A DNA stretch of 64,000 nucleotides from Candidatus Opimibacter iunctus (lineage in GTDB: Bacteria > Bacteroidota > Bacteroidia > Chitinophagales > Saprospiraceae), in the NCBI GenBank assembly GCA_016716665.1, contig JADJVH010000010.1, forward strand, positions 62,001 to 126,000, read 5' to 3'. Of the stretch, positions 33,398-43,900 are shown piece by piece. Positions within the stretch are counted from its first letter, which is position 1; every line of letters begins with the position of its first letter. A program made the translations under genes and the position numbers. The notes beneath the pieces were generated by a model that saw only the letters and a list, made by a program, of their open reading frames with translations, was not told the DNA's origin and did not search any database.

Positions 33398-35097
33398 AAT
33401 CCATTATACTTCAAGCAATGGACAACCGGTTTTTTCTGCTGCCTTTTTCTTTTGATGTAGCCAAACTACGCATAGACCTTGCCATCTGTGAAGCAGAACA
33501 ATGGACAGCCCATTTCAACACAAACGATTATTCAGGAGACTGGAATGGCATTGCACTCCGGTCAGCAAGCGGAATGGCTGCAGACATTGTGACCACCAGC
33601 CCTGATGCTTTTTCAGACACTGCTTTACTTGATCAGTGTACCTACTTTCGTGAAATACTCTCTGGGTTTCATTTCCCGATAGAAACCGTCAGGCTTCTTG
33701 CGCTTTCACCCGGCAGCACCATCAAGGAACATCGCGACCCGGGGCTAGGATATGAACACGGACTATTCAGGTTGCATATTCCTATCATCACTGATCCGGC
33801 AGTCAGCTTTATCGTAGATCGGTCACGCCTTCAGATGGAGGCCGGCCAATGCTGGTATGCCAATTTCAGTCTTCCACACAGTGTACAGCACGATGGAAAC
33901 ACCCGCCGCATCCACCTTGTCATCGATGGATTGCGCAATGCATGGACCGATCACCTTTTTTCGTCGGCGGGTTACGATTTCGAAGTTGAAAAGAAGGGCA
34001 GGGAATATGATCGCGCTACAAAAATAGGCATGATCAAACACCTGCGAATGATGGATACGGATACAGCGCGGGCGATTATTGCATCCCTTGAAGCTGAAGG
34101 AGGGCTGGATGTACCAGGCACTTCAGAGAGCGACAAACAAGCAGGTGCTCTCCCGGAAGAAGGATGGATCCCCGTATCTGTGCAAAACACTCCGGATGGC
34201 CTCTCCTTTACATGGATATTCATTGGTGAAAACCGATACGTCGAACCCTTTTTCCATGATACGCTTTCAGTGGCCAGGCATTTCCATGAAAATAAAACAT
34301 ATCCCAGTAGAGTCACTACACTTGGGCAGTTACTCGACTTTGCTGAAAGAACTAACCATGTAGCCCCAACCGCTTTCATTTTTCATGTATCCAGGTGCGG
34401 GTCCACCCTGATGTCTCAGGCATTAGCTGCCGGGGAGGAAAATATCGTTTTATCGGAAGTACCACTGTTGGATGCATTGCTGCGCCTTCCCTTTCAGGAG
34501 GAATCCGTTACAAGTGATGACCTTGACCCGGCATTGATGGCCATCATCCATATTCTCGCGCGCAAAAGGAACCCGAAAGAAAAATCACTCTTTATTAAAA
34601 CAGATTGCTGGCACGTATTCTTCTATGAAAAGCTGCGGTCTCTTTTTCCGCAAACTCCCTTCATATTCCTGTACCGTCGTCCTGATCAAGTTATCCGTTC
34701 ACACCAAAAACAACGTGGACTGCAATCCATCCCTACAACTCTTGAAGCCGGGGTTACCGGGATACCCCATGATCCATCAGGCCTTGCTGACCTTGATGGG
34801 TATCTCATCAAATTACTCGAACAGATTTTCAATGCGTTTATCAACATTCAATCTCATGATCTCAATACCTTCCTGATCAATTACGATGAAGGAACAGCAG
34901 CGCTGCTGGACATAGTGGAAAAAGCCGCCGGTATCAGGTTTGGGGATGATATCCGCGCCACTATGGAATCCCGCAGCCGCTTTCATTCAAAAAGACCTTA
35001 CGAATTATTTGAAGAAGAACCCCCCGTGGAAATCAATACTGAAAGAATGAAAAAGTTGATGGATTTGTATACCCGTTTAGATCAACTTCGAAAATAA
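33394..35097 (+). CDS. Aspartyl/asparaginyl beta-hydroxylase - sulfotransferase fusion
   Basis: 567 residues with two enzymatic parts. Residues about 20-195 match the Fe(II)/2-oxoglutarate Asp/Asn beta-hydroxylase family: LSPGSTIKEHRDPG (His113, Asp115), RLHIPI, then LPHSVQHDG (His162) and TRRIHLVIDG (Arg171/172). Residues about 325-567 look like a PAPS-dependent sulfotransferase, with the 5'-phosphosulfate loop FHVSRCGSTLMSQAL (about 330-344) and the 3'-phosphate motif FLYRRPDQVIRSHQKQRG. The linker (200-325) holds a small domain with WIPVSVQNTPDGLSFTWIF. Hydroxylation of a side chain followed by sulfation of the new hydroxyl is a chemically reasonable joint reaction (inference). Cytoplasmic, last gene of the plus-strand operon, overlapping the methyltransferase gene by four bases. 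Confidence 0.83.
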   Translation: MKSIILQAMDNRFFLLPFSFDVAKLRIDLAICEAEQWTAHFNTNDYSGDWNGIALRSASGMAADIVTTSPDAFSDTALLDQCTYFREILSGFHFPIETVRLLALSPGSTIKEHRDPGLGYEHGLFRLHIPIITDPAVSFIVDRSRLQMEAGQCWYANFSLPHSVQHDGNTRRIHLVIDGLRNAWTDHLFSSAGYDFEVEKKGREYDRATKIGMIKHLRMMDTDTARAIIASLEAEGGLDVPGTSESDKQAGALPEEGWIPVSVQNTPDGLSFTWIFIGENRYVEPFFHDTLSVARHFHENKTYPSRVTTLGQLLDFAERTNHVAPTAFIFHVSRCGSTLMSQALAAGEENIVLSEVPLLDALLRLPFQEESVTSDDLDPALMAIIHILARKRNPKEKSLFIKTDCWHVFFYEKLRSLFPQTPFIFLYRRPDQVIRSHQKQRGLQSIPTTLEAGVTGIPHDPSGLADLDGYLIKLLEQIFNAFINIQSHDLNTFLINYDEGTAALLDIVEKAAGIRFGDDIRATMESRSRFHSKRPYELFEEEPPVEINTERMKKLMDLYTRLDQLRK

Positions 35098-35119
35098 ACC
35101 ACTGCCTGGACTTCCGTGC

Positions 35120-35617
35120 TTAGTCTCTCATCCATTTCACCATAAACGGAAAAGGTTTGACATTCAACTTTTCTGCATTTGGTGGATCATAGGCCATGCC
35201 CATCCATTGTAACAATGGAAGTCCGATATACGTCCCTGATTCAAATTGCTCAATAAGCCAATCTGACTGGCCTTTATACCCCGCTTCATGAAAAACAACT
35301 ACCGGATCCAGGCTCAGGAAACGAAGAGCTGCATATGACCACAGCACGGCTCCCAATTCAAGGGATTCAGCAGGCTTGTCAGGTTCGATATTACCATTCA
35401 AAGTGTGTCGCTCTGATTCAGGCACCATTGCAATATGGCCAGCCTCATGCAATAGATCTCCGGGATACTTCAATCGCAACGGGTCGATAATCATGCGACC
35501 TGATTCAATTTTAATGCCAGGCAAGAAAGTATCTTCAACGATTTCACTAAACTCGGTCTCAATTCCTATCTGCTCCAGGAAGGTGATGATCTTTTCAGTT
35601 TCAGGCGTAATGTTCAT
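35120..35617 (-). CDS. HEAGH zincin-like protein, unknown
   Basis: 165 residues, not recognised as a named family. It holds one HExxH zinc motif, LLHEAGHIAMVP (His57, Glu58, His61), preceded by an extended strand (GRMIIDPLRLKYPGD) and followed about 25 residues later by a helix with ESLELGAVLWSYA. A Glu there could be the third zinc ligand, as in gluzincins and ImmA/IrrE-like proteases. No signal peptide. It is the last gene of a three-gene minus-strand operon (LRR, PKHD hydroxylase, this gene). It converges on the hydroxylase-sulfotransferase gene with 22 bases between stops and no visible terminator. Confidence 0.62.
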   Translation of the reverse strand: MNITPETEKIITFLEQIGIETEFSEIVEDTFLPGIKIESGRMIIDPLRLKYPGDLLHEAGHIAMVPESERHTLNGNIEPDKPAESLELGAVLWSYAALRFLSLDPVVVFHEAGYKGQSDWLIEQFESGTYIGLPLLQWMGMAYDPPNAEKLNVKPFPFMVKWMRD

Positions 35618-35628
35618 CGGTATTGAAT

Positions 35629-36324
35629 CTAGATTTCAGCCCACATGCGCATGAGATTACTATAGGCCTGCAGCATAATGAGATTCTCAGGCGATTGGCT
35701 ATCCTTCCTTTCGACCATTGTCTGTGCGCTTTTGATCTGGAATAGAATCTCTCGCTTCATCGGATCCCGGACAGCACATTGCATCCAGGTTACTGCAGCT
35801 AACCTGATTCCTGAAGTGACAGGCAGGACGGCATGCACTTGCGTACAGGGATAGATGATCGCATCTCCCTTGGCGAGCTTATATTTCTGTTCACCGGACG
35901 GAGTGATTAGCGACAGCTCCCCTCCGACATAACTATCCGGGTCAGACAAGAAAAGCGTCATAGCCACATCAGCCCGTATAGCTCCTGTCTGTGGATTAGC
36001 CATCAGGGGGCTATCCACATGATAGCCATAGTGCATTCCGGGTTCATACTTACTGATGATCGGGGGCAACAGACGGACCGGCGTTAATGCCGTTTGTAAC
36101 AATGGACTCTGGTTGAGCGCGTGGAATAGTATAGCATCGAGTTGCTGCTTTTGTGCAGAACCCTCCATAGGCATCTGGAGGTTGTTCTTAACCGACTTAG
36201 CTGCATCTGTCGCTGTAGATGCGCCACTTACAAAAGGCGCCGACTGCAACAGTCTTTCAATCGCAATCAATTCCTCAGCCTTGAGCAATCTGGGTATGAC
36301 CAGGTATGTACTGGGTTGTGTCAT
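35629..36324 (-). CDS. PKHD-type Fe(II)/2-oxoglutarate hydroxylase (PiuC/YbiX family)
   Basis: 231 residues, the normal length for PiuC/YbiX proteins. The metal and cosubstrate residues are in place: YGYHVDSP (His102, Asp104), VHAVLPV (His164) and SGIRLAAVTWMQC (Arg174). The family signature FLSDPDSYVGGELSLITPSG precedes the second His. The strong prolyl-hydroxylase-like resemblance supports oxidation of a protein or small-molecule target; PiuC homologues are often tied to iron uptake, but no siderophore receptor is nearby. Its ATG follows the LRR gene stop within 3 bases. Together with the fusion protein on the other strand, this gives two different 2OG hydroxylases within 3 kb. Confidence 0.9.
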   Translation of the reverse strand: MTQPSTYLVIPRLLKAEELIAIERLLQSAPFVSGASTATDAAKSVKNNLQMPMEGSAQKQQLDAILFHALNQSPLLQTALTPVRLLPPIISKYEPGMHYGYHVDSPLMANPQTGAIRADVAMTLFLSDPDSYVGGELSLITPSGEQKYKLAKGDAIIYPCTQVHAVLPVTSGIRLAAVTWMQCAVRDPMKREILFQIKSAQTMVERKDSQSPENLIMLQAYSNLMRMWAEI

Positions 36325-36327
36325 GAT

Positions 36328-36954
36328 CTAACCTTTTTTACATCTTATACCTGTCTCACGCTCCATCATGATCACTTCCGATTCAGGCAGGAGATCATTT
36401 GGCAGGCAAATAAAGTTCTTTAGTTGGGGGCGGTGTTGTATGCCAATACCTGCCAGGGAACTGATCAGGTTATAATTACAATATACCGTATGGAGGTTTG
36501 TCAGGTTGGCCAATGGTTGAAGTGAGTGAACCTGATTGACATTGAAATAAATCTCCTGCAGGTTGACCATCGCCTCCAATCCATCCAATGAGGTGATCTG
36601 GTTATTGTGCAAAAACAAGGAAGTAATCTGGTTTGGACTTGAAAGTTCGGTGATGCCACTCAGTTTGTGAAATATAACGATCAGGATACTGAGATTTGGA
36701 AGATCCCTTATGCCGGAAAGATCTTCCAATTCCTGGGTCATGTTGGGATAAGGGGCAGTCGGTCCGGCCAGGCGCAACGTCTGGCATTGCTGAATACTAT
36801 ATAACTCTTCGGGCCCCGGCATATCGATAGTGGATCGCCTAAGCATGACCTCATTAAACGAGTGTTTCCATGGGTCAGACAATGTAGTCCACCACGACTG
36901 TAATTGGCTGATATGATCATCTGTCAATGATATAGGTTGCTCTGTGGATTCCAT
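36328..36954 (-). CDS. Leucine-rich repeat protein
   Basis: 208 residues. About four to five LRRs of the SDS22/internalin type are visible between residues 85 and 185, for example QITSLFLHNNQITSLDGLEA, then LQEIYFNVNQVHSLQPLANL and LHTVYCNYNLISSLAGIG. The N-terminal 80 residues are helical and contain TTLSDPWKHSFNEVM. No signal peptide or anchor was found, so it is probably a cytoplasmic protein-binding scaffold. It is the first gene of the operon with the PKHD hydroxylase and the HEAGH protein. A substrate-recruiting role for the hydroxylase is possible but not shown. Confidence 0.8.
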   Translation of the reverse strand: MESTEQPISLTDDHISQLQSWWTTLSDPWKHSFNEVMLRRSTIDMPGPEELYSIQQCQTLRLAGPTAPYPNMTQELEDLSGIRDLPNLSILIVIFHKLSGITELSSPNQITSLFLHNNQITSLDGLEAMVNLQEIYFNVNQVHSLQPLANLTNLHTVYCNYNLISSLAGIGIQHRPQLKNFICLPNDLLPESEVIMMERETGIRCKKG

Positions 36955-37035
36955 TCTGAAGTTCCCGGATTCGGTTTCTAATTGTATTGCAATGATAATT
37001 AATAATACATGTATTCTGTCATCACCAAAGAAAAA

Positions 37036-37065
37036 GGCCTCCCTCCGTTTTACAGGAGGAAGGCC
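37036..37065 (-). terminator. Rho-independent terminator of family B giant gene 2
   Basis: Minus-strand hairpin with a 10-base-pair stem (GGCCTTCCTC paired with GAGGGAGGCC), followed by TTTTTCTTT. It lies 50 bases past the stop at 37115. The segment between stop and hairpin is similar to that of giants 1 and 3. Confidence 0.88.
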
Positions 37066-37114
37066 ATCTCATGATCGGGACTGTATTGCTATAGCCCCTT
37101 GCTTTCCATTTTAC

Positions 37115-40111
37115 TTACTCGATGATGATCATCTTCTTGGTCGCTGAGTACCCATTGGCATCCAACCTGTAGTACAATACGCCCTTAGATGGAACATCCT
37201 TGCTGCTCAACAGGATCGTATTGTACCCCTTCACCGATTGCTGATCTTTCACGAATACAACCTTGCCTGTCACATCAAACAATGTCAGTGTCACATCACC
37301 AGCTGCAGGCAGATCATAGCCGATCACTGTGGTACCCTTGTATGGATTTGGTTCGTTCTGGTACAATGCAAACTCAGCCGCATCTTCAGCTCCACGGAAT
37401 GTCAGTTTCAGATCCTTGATGTCCGATGAGGTATTGTATGCCTCTGCCTGTGTCACCTTAGAGTTGATACTGATCATCTCACTCAACGTACCCGATGCAG
37501 TCGCCTGGAAGTGCAGGGTGAACAGTACATCTGATGCAGTAGCGCTTACGCCACCCACATTGTTCCAGCTCGCCGTCAATCTGCTGCCGAAGACTCCGAT
37601 GTTCTCATCACTCATGTTTACGCTTCCCGCTTCTATGCCACGGAACTCAAGCCCATTCGCATCCATCGTAAACTGGTAACCCTCTATGCCTGCAAAGTCA
37701 GCACTGCTGATGGCTACACTCACCATCTCGCCTGCACTTATCTCACGATTGTCCGCTACAAAGTTGACTACGCCGTTTCCATTGCGTGGCAACACCTGGT
37801 TGGCATTGGCCTGTACACTGTTGTTCACATCCCCCACCTTGATCGCCACAAAATCCTCATCCATCTCATCCGCACTCATCCCAGGCATATCGATGTATTC
37901 ATGGAATGGCCATGGATTGTCCGCGTCCGCAAACTGGTAGTGCTTGTCTACAAACCTCCAGCTCTTGTTAGTCGGCAGTTCTACGTATATACCCAGGATC
38001 AGCTTGCGCAATTCGATCAGGTCGATCGCACTTACGCTCTGGCTGTTGTTCGCATCCGCCGCGATCAGATCGTATGGGTTATCCATCGTCTCTATTCCCA
38101 GCAGGTGCTTCTGGATCTTCACCAGGTCAAGCGTTGACACGCCATTGCGATGGTTGTCATTGCGCTCTGCCTGTACCGTAAAGTGCTCTGGGATCACCAG
38201 GTCGTTAAACGAATACTGTCCATCCTGTGTCGTCAGATAGGTCGGGAAGACATGACCCGGTGCATTGATGTTTACACTCACCTTTTCAACAGGCTGCAGG
38301 TCTTCTGTAAACACCTCGCCCGCAAGGATACTGCCGACGATAGGCCCTGACGTATCACACACCCCTGCATTGTCAGCGATCACAATAGTGGTCGTACAAT
38401 AATCCTTGTTACGCTCACTCCATTCGATCTTGCTGTTGCAGTTATCATCCGTTCCCGCATCTGCTACCCAGATCTCTGTGGACAGCTCTGTATTGAAGGC
38501 AGGTACGTTCTGGCATGTATACGTATAGCTTGGTGTATACACATCGCCGCTGAAGCTATACAGCAGATCAGCCTCCGGTGTGCAATCATCAAAGCTCGAT
38601 GCATTGAAGTCCTTGGCCCATACCGTCACTTGTCCTCCAACCGGCATCACGACCGTGCTCAATCCATTGATGCATACAGGACTTGGCTGCTTGCAGTCTT
38701 CCAGGCGGATGAGATATTCGCACGTGTTCCAGTTACCACAACCATCCTCTACACTCCACAGGATCCTGTGGTAATCGCCGCAGAACTGGCTGTTGTATGG
38801 TAATCCATTATCCCTGATCGCCTTGATACTGTTCTGGCGGGTATCAAATGTGAGTACTGCATCATTGTTTTCATCTACGGTCGCCGGAGTCGTGGTCTTC
38901 AGGTAGATGAAGTCAGTACCGTTGTATGGATACAACTTCACATCATAATTGACGATGTCACTGCAGGTCTCATGCACCGTCCTTGACAGGTTCAGATGTA
39001 CACTGCAGCTTGATGCCAGTGGATTGTCCTCTCCAAGGAATGCCTGGTTATTGGCCGGCAAGGATACGCCCTCATCCGCCACACATAAGGTCACCGTCTC
39101 ACATGGTGCCACGAATTCAGGACCATCCTGGTCATGTACCTTGATCACCTGTGTATAGTGCCACAAGCCTTCACCTGTCTGTGAATCATACTGGCACCAG
39201 TCGATGACCGCCCATGTCCTCAATATCTTGAAGCATGCGCCATCTACAAAGTCAAACCTTTGGTCTTCATATGTCACTCCGATCAGGCTGCACGCATCAT
39301 CAAATACTGTTGGCTCCCCTGTGTTACCCAGGTCTTCAGGGCAGGTCGTCAGCAATACATCACATGGCCAGATCACTCCGTCCTGTGGATTTGAATTATT
39401 ACATGTATTGTCCGTGATGAAGAATGGATCGTAGTCCACCACCCAGATACGTTGTGTGCATGTGCCCGGTGCGACACCTTCATTGCCATCGCTGGCACTG
39501 AATCTGCGCTCGATCAGTTTCACCGCTCCGTCAGGCGCATTGCCTGGCAGGTCGTCTCCACTGCAGTCATCGATGATTCTCACTCTCACCTGCAGGTTGA
39601 CTTCACAGTTGTCATCTGCCCATCCTTCGAGACCCCAGTTGTGTGGCTGGCTGTACTCTTCGTTCGATGGATCATTGATGATGATATTCTTCCTGATGCT
39701 CTCATCATACCTGAAGGCATCATACATGTTACCAAACACCGCACTCAACGGATCTTCGTCCAGTGCTCCGTTGTTGTTTCCTTCGCCATCGACAAATGTG
39801 CCTTCCTGGACATTAAACCAGAAGTCGCAGCTTACGATGATATCTGATGGACATTGTACAAACGGACTGATCTTATCCTGCACTTGCGCTTCAACCATGC
39901 AATAGTTCACATTGCCTGCGGCATCTGTTACTTCCAGTTCAACCATGATCGGTCCGGCGCCTACGTCGCAGCATGCAAAAGGTACGCATGGACGATGTAC
40001 TGTGCCACGGTCGCGGCTATTGACCGGTGGTACTCCTCCCCGGATGATCATCGATACATGCTCCATCTGTCGTCCAGTCGAAGTCGATGCAGCTATCCAT
40101 CCTTCTCGCAC
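37115..40111 (-). CDS. Family B giant 2, C-terminal part after a frameshift (stalk, dockerin, cohesin-like, T9SS)
   Basis: The C-terminal part of the gene whose N-terminal part is 40017-50768. It resumes the normal stalk sequence GGVPPVNSRDRGTVHRPCVP that follows ACIDDHPG in giant 1. The frames join if one C is removed from the run at 40038-40041; giant 1 has three C at the equivalent 20561-20563. Contents: Cys-rich HYR-like domains, a carboxypeptidase-regulatory-like strand set, two dockerin-like repeats (HRNGVSTLDLVKIQKHLLG and ADANNSQSVSAIDLIELRK), a cohesin-like domain of about 130 residues (from NFVADNREISAGEMVSVAI), and a T9SS type A sorting domain ending KKMIIIE. It has no start of its own or signal peptide and would be lost if the shift is real, removing secretion from the gene. 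Confidence 0.88.
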   Translation of the reverse strand: MREGWIAASTSTGRQMEHVSMIIRGGVPPVNSRDRGTVHRPCVPFACCDVGAGPIMVELEVTDAAGNVNYCMVEAQVQDKISPFVQCPSDIIVSCDFWFNVQEGTFVDGEGNNNGALDEDPLSAVFGNMYDAFRYDESIRKNIIINDPSNEEYSQPHNWGLEGWADDNCEVNLQVRVRIIDDCSGDDLPGNAPDGAVKLIERRFSASDGNEGVAPGTCTQRIWVVDYDPFFITDNTCNNSNPQDGVIWPCDVLLTTCPEDLGNTGEPTVFDDACSLIGVTYEDQRFDFVDGACFKILRTWAVIDWCQYDSQTGEGLWHYTQVIKVHDQDGPEFVAPCETVTLCVADEGVSLPANNQAFLGEDNPLASSCSVHLNLSRTVHETCSDIVNYDVKLYPYNGTDFIYLKTTTPATVDENNDAVLTFDTRQNSIKAIRDNGLPYNSQFCGDYHRILWSVEDGCGNWNTCEYLIRLEDCKQPSPVCINGLSTVVMPVGGQVTVWAKDFNASSFDDCTPEADLLYSFSGDVYTPSYTYTCQNVPAFNTELSTEIWVADAGTDDNCNSKIEWSERNKDYCTTTIVIADNAGVCDTSGPIVGSILAGEVFTEDLQPVEKVSVNINAPGHVFPTYLTTQDGQYSFNDLVIPEHFTVQAERNDNHRNGVSTLDLVKIQKHLLGIETMDNPYDLIAADANNSQSVSAIDLIELRKLILGIYVELPTNKSWRFVDKHYQFADADNPWPFHEYIDMPGMSADEMDEDFVAIKVGDVNNSVQANANQVLPRNGNGVVNFVADNREISAGEMVSVAISSADFAGIEGYQFTMDANGLEFRGIEAGSVNMSDENIGVFGSRLTASWNNVGGVSATASDVLFTLHFQATASGTLSEMISINSKVTQAEAYNTSSDIKDLKLTFRGAEDAAEFALYQNEPNPYKGTTVIGYDLPAAGDVTLTLFDVTGKVVFVKDQQSVKGYNTILLSSKDVPSKGVLYYRLDANGYSATKKMIIIE

Positions 40112-40952
40112 GGAACGTCACCGGTCCGCAGTTGTCATAGCTGCCATCATCAAATACACTGGCAGGAACAAGGGTGATACCACTTGGCCCGTCATTGGTC
40201 AGGCTCACGATCGTATGCAGGTCGCAGTTCGCTACCGGCACTACATCATCTACTACAGTGATGTGGAAACTGCATGTGCTACTGTTGCCACACTCATCAT
40301 AAACTGTCCAGGTCACCGTATGGGTTCCTACCGGCAGGCCATTGATCACAAAGTTATTGCCAAAGGACACCACCACACCGTCTGACGAGGTCAGGCTGTA
40401 GCTCGCGATCTCGCTGCACTCATCTACCGCTATCGGTTTAGGTACGCTGACATTGGCATAGCAATACCAGAAGTCTGTACCTACTTCATAATCTGCAGGA
40501 CAGGTTAATTCAGGTCCTACGTTGTCGGACAGTTTGATCACCTGTACGGCTTCAACTACCTCTACTGTACACCAGTTGAGTACTGTCCATGTACGTGCGA
40601 TCTTACGACCTCCGCCACATTCATTCAGTTCTTTATCCCAGTAGCCTACAAAAATATTGCACAGACTGTTGTCTTCTGTGATCGGGTTGCCATCTACTGT
40701 CGGCCAGCCCGTGTGATCCGGCAATGCGCTTTCTCCACATACGCCTACATAAGCAGGAGGGAATACTATATTGTCCAGCGTTAGCGGAAGTATCGTAATC
40801 GTCTGGATACAAGTAGAGGTGTTTCCACTTCCATCCGTCGCTGTCCAGGTCCGGGTCAGGATCTGTTCTTCGCAGTCATCGCCTGACTCACTGTCCGTGT
40901 AGGTCAACTCAACTTCACCGCACGCATCATATGCATAAGGTGCGCTGGTGAC
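37115..40952 (-). repeat. Long near-identical direct repeat, copy 2 (family B stalk)
   Basis: Counterpart of 17638-21474 in the same orientation. Apart from one extra C at 40038-40041, no indel was found over about 3.84 kb. The two copies flank roughly 15.6 kb containing the head of giant 1, the collar/hydroxylase island and the LRR operon. Confidence 0.93.
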
Positions 40953-43900
40953 TGCGAGGAAGTAGCTCACATTCAATCCAAAAGTATTGAGTGTTCCGCC
41001 ATCACCACCGACGTTGTCGGTAACCCGCAGAGTCCATGTACCTACAGCTGACTCGCCATTGACAGCCGCCAGTGAACCTTGAGGAATCACTGAGCCGGTC
41101 AAGGCAGGTGGTTGCGGATTGCAGGATGCTGTCACCGATACACTTGCCTGGTCATCAAAGATTACATTAGCCCAGTTGTCCACTGATCCGCACAATTGAT
41201 TTACTAACAACACAGTGGTACCTGCAGGGCTGATCAGTTCGACACTCAGGTCGCCTACCCATGTATGGTTAAGATCAACAAGTACATTGAGATCAGTCAA
41301 AACAGCATTTGTCGGTAAGTCAAGAGTAAGGTCTTGTGTAGTCACTGTTCCTGCATTAGGGCCAATGGAAAGACCGGAGTTAATGGCTTGCTGAATAAAT
41401 CCGGTTACCGGTGGTTCGTATACAGGTTCAAGTGAAGTACCGCAACTGATGGTTACATCCGTACATTCAATGACTGGCTTGATTTTGTCTTCAACAGAAA
41501 TGGTACCCAGGCAGCTCTGGCCATTGCATTCATTCAATACCATGGCAGTAACGGTCTGTCCGATTTGATCCACAGTCAATGTAGCGTCAGGTATGATATT
41601 TCCAAAAGCATCTGTCAGCTGGACAAAGTAATTGTCATTTCCTTCTGTCTCGCCTTCGAGGATCATACCACTCAGTACTTCGGCTACACAATTTTCATTG
41701 AGGGAGATCTGTACATGGTCATTGCACGAAATGGCCTCTACACCCTGCACATATACCGGGAAGAAATCATATGCATGACAAGCATCACCGCAACCGGCTT
41801 CATCTACCTGGATGATAAATGGACCACCCGGAGTATCCTGCCAGTCAACAGTGATACTGGATCCGTTGTCTGCTGTGATGACACCACCGCCGTTCTGCAA
41901 GGTCCATGTGTAGGTGCTGTTAGGGTTGTAGTTATCAATAAAATATGTTTCAATTTCTCCCGGGCAAACATATGCATCGCCCTGTATATTGACATGCAGT
42001 GCATAGCATATCGTGATGGTAAACTGGATAGGTGAACTGGTACATGTCACGCCATTATTGGAATACGTGGCTACAACTGTAAAGGTCGCAGTCAATGGAC
42101 CAGTAGTGTTGTTAACCCCTGTAAAGGAAGGTATAGGGCCAGTGCCAGATACAGGTCCAAGACCGATGTCGTCACCACTCCTGCTCCAGGTATACACAGC
42201 AGCTGGTACATTACTTGTAAAGAAAGTAGGTGGAATGTTTCCACTTGCACAATAGGTTTGATTCGGTACCGGGTTGATGACCGGAGTTGGATTGATAGTC
42301 ACTGTAAAGGTGATCGGTGCACTGGTACAGGTCACACCATTGTTAGTATATGATGCTGAGGCAGTAAATGTGGAACTGATCGGAGTGCTGCCTGGATTTG
42401 TTGCAGTATAGGTTGGTACACTACCTGTTCCAGAGGTCGGTGCGAGTCCGATCGCAGCTGCAGTGCGGGACCAGTTAAATACTACCCCGGGTACATTGCT
42501 TGTAAAGACTACAGCAGGCACCGTTGAGCCTGCACAATACGTCTGGTTAGCAACAGCATTGATCGTTGGTACAGGATTGATTGTTATTGTAAATGTGATT
42601 GGTGTACCTGTACAGGTCAATCCATTATTAGTATAAGAAGGGGTCACCGTAAATGTTGAGGTCAGTGGGGTTACACCCGTATTGGCGGCTGTAAAGGCGG
42701 GAACACTTGCGGTTCCTGAGTTTACTCCAAGTCCAATGGCTTCTGTCGTCCGGCTCCAGGTGTATGTAGCTCCCGGCACGTTACCTGTAAATATAATTGA
42801 AGGCACCATAGCACCTGCACAATAGGTCTGGCTGGTTACTGCATTAACCTGCGGAGTAGGATTGCTAGTAATTGTAAAGGTTCTAGGCGTACCTGTGCAA
42901 GTCACTCCATTGTTAGTAAAGCTGGCTACCACACTGAAAGTGGATGTCAGCGGAGCACCTCCTGCATTTGTTGCAGTGAATGTCGGAACACTTCCTGTGC
43001 CTGCAGTAGTACCAAGCCCGATAGCTTCATTGGTGCGGCTCCATGAAAAGGTGGCACCCGCGACGTTACTTGAAAATACTATCGATGGAACTGATGATCC
43101 GGAACAATAAGTCTGATTAGGTACGGCATTGACCTGAGGGGTAGGATTGACCGTGATGGTAAATTGTATTGGTGCAGCGCTGCAAGTCACTCCATTGTTG
43201 GTGAAACTGGCTACCACACTGAAGGTCGAGGTCAACGGAGTTGTACCTGCATTCGCTGCAGTAAAGGAAGGTATGTTTCCGGTGCCTGAATTTGTACCAA
43301 GACCAATCGCTTCATTTGTGCGGCTCCATGAATACACTGCTCCGGGCACGTTTCCTGAAAATACGATTGATGGTACAGTAGAACCTACACAATATGTCTG
43401 ATTGGCTACTGCATTGATCTGTGGGTTTGGATTGACTGTGATTGTAAATTGAATTGGTGTTCCGGTGCAGGTCACGCCATTGTTAGTGAAACTTGCCACA
43501 ACACTAAACGTTGACGTTAGTGGGGCAGTACCTGCGTTTGTTGCAGTAAAGGAAGGCACATTGCCGGTTCCTGAACTAACACCCAGACCTATCGCTTCGT
43601 TCGTTCGGCTCCAGGAGAAAACTGCGCCGGGAACGCTGCTAGTAAATACCACCGATGGAACAGTTGCACCTGCACAATAGGTTTGATTGGTTACACCATT
43701 TACTTGTGGGATAGGATTGACCACCAATGTGTCTGTAGCCGTTGGGCGACAGACCGGATCAGTAGGCACAGGGGATAGGTTGGCATAGATATAGTAAGTA
43801 TTGCCTGTGGCAAATGTAGTAGAGGTCTGTGCCATTGTCCCACCGCCTCCAAGTGCTGCGTTGGGGACTGTGGCGATCACTGTGCCTCCGATATATGGAT

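Noticed and set aside
30583..35097. Prophage or phage tail region
   Set aside because: Only collar-domain proteins are phage-like. No tail tube, baseplate, terminase, integrase or lysis gene is present.
37115..40111. A separate 998-residue gene with its own start
   Set aside because: Giant 1 continues through the same point without a break, and one extra C at 40038-40041 explains the split. There is no signal peptide, although the product has a T9SS domain.
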